Shown here in pieces: positions 37,370 through 40,008 of a stretch of 40,008 nucleotides of DNA. Both the position numbers and the translations under genes were made by a program. The notes under the pieces were generated by a model. That model searched no databases. It was not told the origin of the DNA and worked only from the letters and a program-made list of their open reading frames with translations. The first letter of the stretch is position 1; each line of letters starts with the position of its first letter. Origin of the DNA: Vicingaceae bacterium (lineage in GTDB: Bacteria > Bacteroidota > Bacteroidia > Flavobacteriales_E > Vicingaceae); assembly GCA_029251425.1 (NCBI GenBank), contig JAQXDJ010000337.1, forward strand, positions 1 through 40,008, read 5' to 3'.

Positions 37370-38794
37370 GTGAGTGATAAAACGATAATAATTGGAGCTG
37401 GTCCCGCAGGGTTAGCATGTGGCTATGAGCTGACTAAAAAGAATAAAAAAGTAGAAGTTTTTGAATCTAGTCCTTTTATTGGTGGTATGTCGCGAAGTTT
37501 TGATTTGTGGGGGCAGCGAGTTGATGTTGGGCCGCACCGATTTTTTTCAAAACAAAAAGAAATTAATCAGTTTTTTTCTGAATTAATTAAAGAAGATTTT
37601 ACTCTAGTAAATAGACAGACTAGAATATATTACAATCAAAATTTTTTTGAATATCCTTTAAAATTAGGAAATGTTCTCAAAAACCTTCCGCCATTTGTTA
37701 TTGTTCAAATCCTATGGTTTTATGGCGTTCAAATTGTTAATCCAATTAAAGACCCTAAAAACTTTGAGGAATGGGTAACCAATAGGTTTGGTAAAAAATT
37801 ATTTGAAATTTTTTTTAAACACTATACTGAAAAGTTGTGGGGAATAAAATGTTCAGAAATTGATGCAGATTGGGCTGCACAACGTATTAAAACGCTAACC
37901 TTAATTGGAGCGGTTAAATCTGCTGTTTTTGGAAATAAAGGAAATAAACATAAAACCCTAGTAGATCAGTTTGCTTACCCTAAAAATGGAACAGGGGAAC
38001 TATACGAAAGAGCTGCAAATTGCATTTTAGAAAATGGAGGAAAAGTAAACAAAGAGACTCCTATTAAGCGTGTTTTATTGGATGATAAAAATCAAAAAGT
38101 AAAAGGGGTTGAATTGATGGATGGAGTTGTAATTGATGCGAAAAATGTTGTGTCAACAATGCCAATAACAACATTAATAAAAGGGTTGGACAATGTTCCA
38201 GAGAAAGTAATAAAAGCTGTTGATGAGCTATATTTTAGAAATACTATTTTAGTTTATTTAGAAATTGATCAGAAAGAACTATTTACAGATAACTGGCTGT
38301 ATATCCACTCGCCAGATGTAAAACACGGTAGAATTACGAATTTTAGAAACTGGTGCACAAGTCTAAATAAGGATAAAAAAACGACCATTTTATGTTTAGA
38401 GTTTTGGTGTTTTGAAAATGAAGACATTTGGACTGGAAATGAACAAAACGTTATTGATCTGGCAAAAGAAGAGGTTTATAAAATAAACTTAATCCCTAAT
38501 CATGCTAAAATTTTAAATAGTAAAGTGGTTAAGGTGCCGAAATGTTATCCCGTTTATGAAACGGGATATCAAGAAGGTTTAAAAACGATTGTTGACTTTT
38601 TAAAAGGGATAGAAGGGCTTTTTCCAATAGGGCGTTACGGAGCGTTTAAATACAACAACCAAGATCATTCTATTTTAATGGGCTTATTGGCTGCAGAAAA
38701 AATTGCAGACAATAACGAAGTCGATTTATGGAATATAAATACAGATACAGAATATCAAGAGGATGGAAAAATTAAAGATGTTTTGGCTCAGTAA
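37370..38794 (+). CDS. FAD-dependent amine-oxidase/UDP-galactopyranose-mutase-like oxidoreductase
   Basis: GTG start; TIIIGAGPAGLACGYELTKKNKKVEVFESSPFIGGMSRS dinucleotide-binding motif; GPHRFFSK; PIGRYGAFKYNNQDHSILMGLLAAE. Confidence 0.85.
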   Translation: MSDKTIIIGAGPAGLACGYELTKKNKKVEVFESSPFIGGMSRSFDLWGQRVDVGPHRFFSKQKEINQFFSELIKEDFTLVNRQTRIYYNQNFFEYPLKLGNVLKNLPPFVIVQILWFYGVQIVNPIKDPKNFEEWVTNRFGKKLFEIFFKHYTEKLWGIKCSEIDADWAAQRIKTLTLIGAVKSAVFGNKGNKHKTLVDQFAYPKNGTGELYERAANCILENGGKVNKETPIKRVLLDDKNQKVKGVELMDGVVIDAKNVVSTMPITTLIKGLDNVPEKVIKAVDELYFRNTILVYLEIDQKELFTDNWLYIHSPDVKHGRITNFRNWCTSLNKDKKTTILCLEFWCFENEDIWTGNEQNVIDLAKEEVYKINLIPNHAKILNSKVVKVPKCYPVYETGYQEGLKTIVDFLKGIEGLFPIGRYGAFKYNNQDHSILMGLLAAEKIADNNEVDLWNINTDTEYQEDGKIKDVLAQ

Positions 38795-40008
38795 CAATAT
38801 TAAAGCTCCAATTAATATTGTAGGCCTTTTCTTTTTCATTACCTATGGTTTGTTTGCGCTCGTTTTTTATAAAGAAAGAATGCTTGCTTTTGATTCTGCC
38901 GCATTTGCTTTTGAAGTAATACAAACTAAAACTTTTTTTACTCCATTGGGGAGGTGGGGGTCTGTTTTTTCACAAATAATGCCTCTACTATTTTTAAAGG
39001 CGGGTTGCTCTTTGGCTACGTTTTTAAAAGTGTACTCCGTTGGTTTAATTCTGCTCTATTATTTAGGTTTTTTAACAATTACATTGCTACTTAGAAATAA
39101 AAAAATAGGACTTGTTTATCTATTAACACTCTGTTTAACATTGCGTAATACATTTTACTTTTCCATTTCAGAATTTTCACAAGGGTTAGCACTGGTTGTT
39201 GTCTTGTATGCAATGCTAGAGTATTTTTATATGGAGAATGCAAAGAGAAAAAGTTTGGTGTTAGCATTATCTTTTGTTGTGATTTACACGCTTTATTTTT
39301 TTCATCAACTATTGATAATAGGTGTTTTTTTCGTTTTAATTACTACCTATATAAGGCACCAGAGTTATAAAAAGAAAGAAGTTTTAATGTTGATGTTTTT
39401 CACTTTACTTTTTTTTGGAATAAAAATAATGTTGTTATCTGGAGATAGTTACGCGGGAAAAAAAATACCCTCTTTGGCTATTTTTTTAGAACAGCTTCCT
39501 CAGTTTTTTAACTTGCCAAGTTTTAACTATTTTTTAGAGCATTTAAAAAAAGAGTTACTTGTAGCAAGCCTTTTATTCATTGTAGGTTGTAGATTGTTGT
39601 GGGTAAAAAAGAGGCTTGCGCTTTTATTTGTTTTTATTGGGGCAGTAATAGGTTATTTAGTTTTGATAGTAATTACCTATTATAAAGGAGAATCTCCAGG
39701 CATGTATCAACAGTACTATATTATGTTTGGGTTGTTTATTGCTGTATTATTAGATGTTGTTAAAAAAGAGGAGTGGAGCTTTAAAACTTATTTATTCTTA
39801 CTTATTCCAATAATGGTTTATAGCACACAAAGGGTTTATGCAGCCCATTATTTGCCGAGCTTAAGGGTTAAGTATGTTGAAGCTCTTTCTAAGCATGGAA
39901 ATAACATTAAGAATAAGAAATATATTATTAACCGTAAAGACTTCCCTTGGAGTTACGCATGGGTAACATGGGCATTACCTGCAGAAACAATATTAGCGTC
40001 TTCTTTAA
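38778..40008 (+). CDS. Polytopic membrane protein, 3' truncated by window end
   Basis: ATG 38778 (MFWLSNNIKAPINIVGLFFFITYGLFALVFYKERMLAFDSAAFAF...) stays open to the last base when read by eye; not in the ORF track, presumably because there is no stop in the window. Overlaps the preceding ORF by 17 nt. Confidence 0.75.
   Translation, partial: MFWLSNNIKAPINIVGLFFFITYGLFALVFYKERMLAFDSAAFAFEVIQTKTFFTPLGRWGSVFSQIMPLLFLKAGCSLATFLKVYSVGLILLYYLGFLTITLLLRNKKIGLVYLLTLCLTLRNTFYFSISEFSQGLALVVVLYAMLEYFYMENAKRKSLVLALSFVVIYTLYFFHQLLIIGVFFVLITTYIRHQSYKKKEVLMLMFFTLLFFGIKIMLLSGDSYAGKKIPSLAIFLEQLPQFFNLPSFNYFLEHLKKELLVASLLFIVGCRLLWVKKRLALLFVFIGAVIGYLVLIVITYYKGESPGMYQQYYIMFGLFIAVLLDVVKKEEWSFKTYLFLLIPIMVYSTQRVYAAHYLPSLRVKYVEALSKHGNNIKNKKYIINRKDFPWSYAWVTWALPAETILASSL

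Overview
AT-rich chromosomal window from a member of the Bacteroidota (Flavobacteriia-like: TAnnTTTG -7 boxes, LytTR regulator, DUF4175/RsbW/ybeY/mnmG gene order, sdhCAB). No rRNA, tRNA, CRISPR array or transposase was seen. Contents in order: partial PAS/HisKA_2-type histidine kinase and LytTR regulator; SDR and zinc metalloprotease; CoA-binding protein; sdhB/sdhA/sdhC; an ArsS-type radical SAM cluster (radical SAM, secreted rhodanese, DUF2064 glycosyltransferase, lipoprotein); VWA-like protein; rsmA; a phosphate-response island of about 12 kb (14.9-27.1 kb); two glycosyltransferases; a DUF4175-RsbW-ybeY-mnmG block; and membrane proteins with an FAD oxidoreductase. The strongest unexplained signal is in the phosphate island. 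Seven promoters carry tandem TTAACAT-like heptamers at an 11-bp period. Their phase relative to the -7 box is the same in all seven (start-to-start distances of 26, 37, 48 or 59 nt). They precede a porin, a Na/Pi symporter, a stand-alone CarboxypepD_reg-type protein, a PhoB paralogue whose acidic pocket is changed to SS, a TonB receptor, a beta-helix-like lipoprotein, and PhoB. I read this as a Bacteroidota Pho box and Pho regulon. A second clear non-coding signal is a pair of consensus parS sites flanking mnmG. All coordinates and alignments were made by eye; no database search was run.
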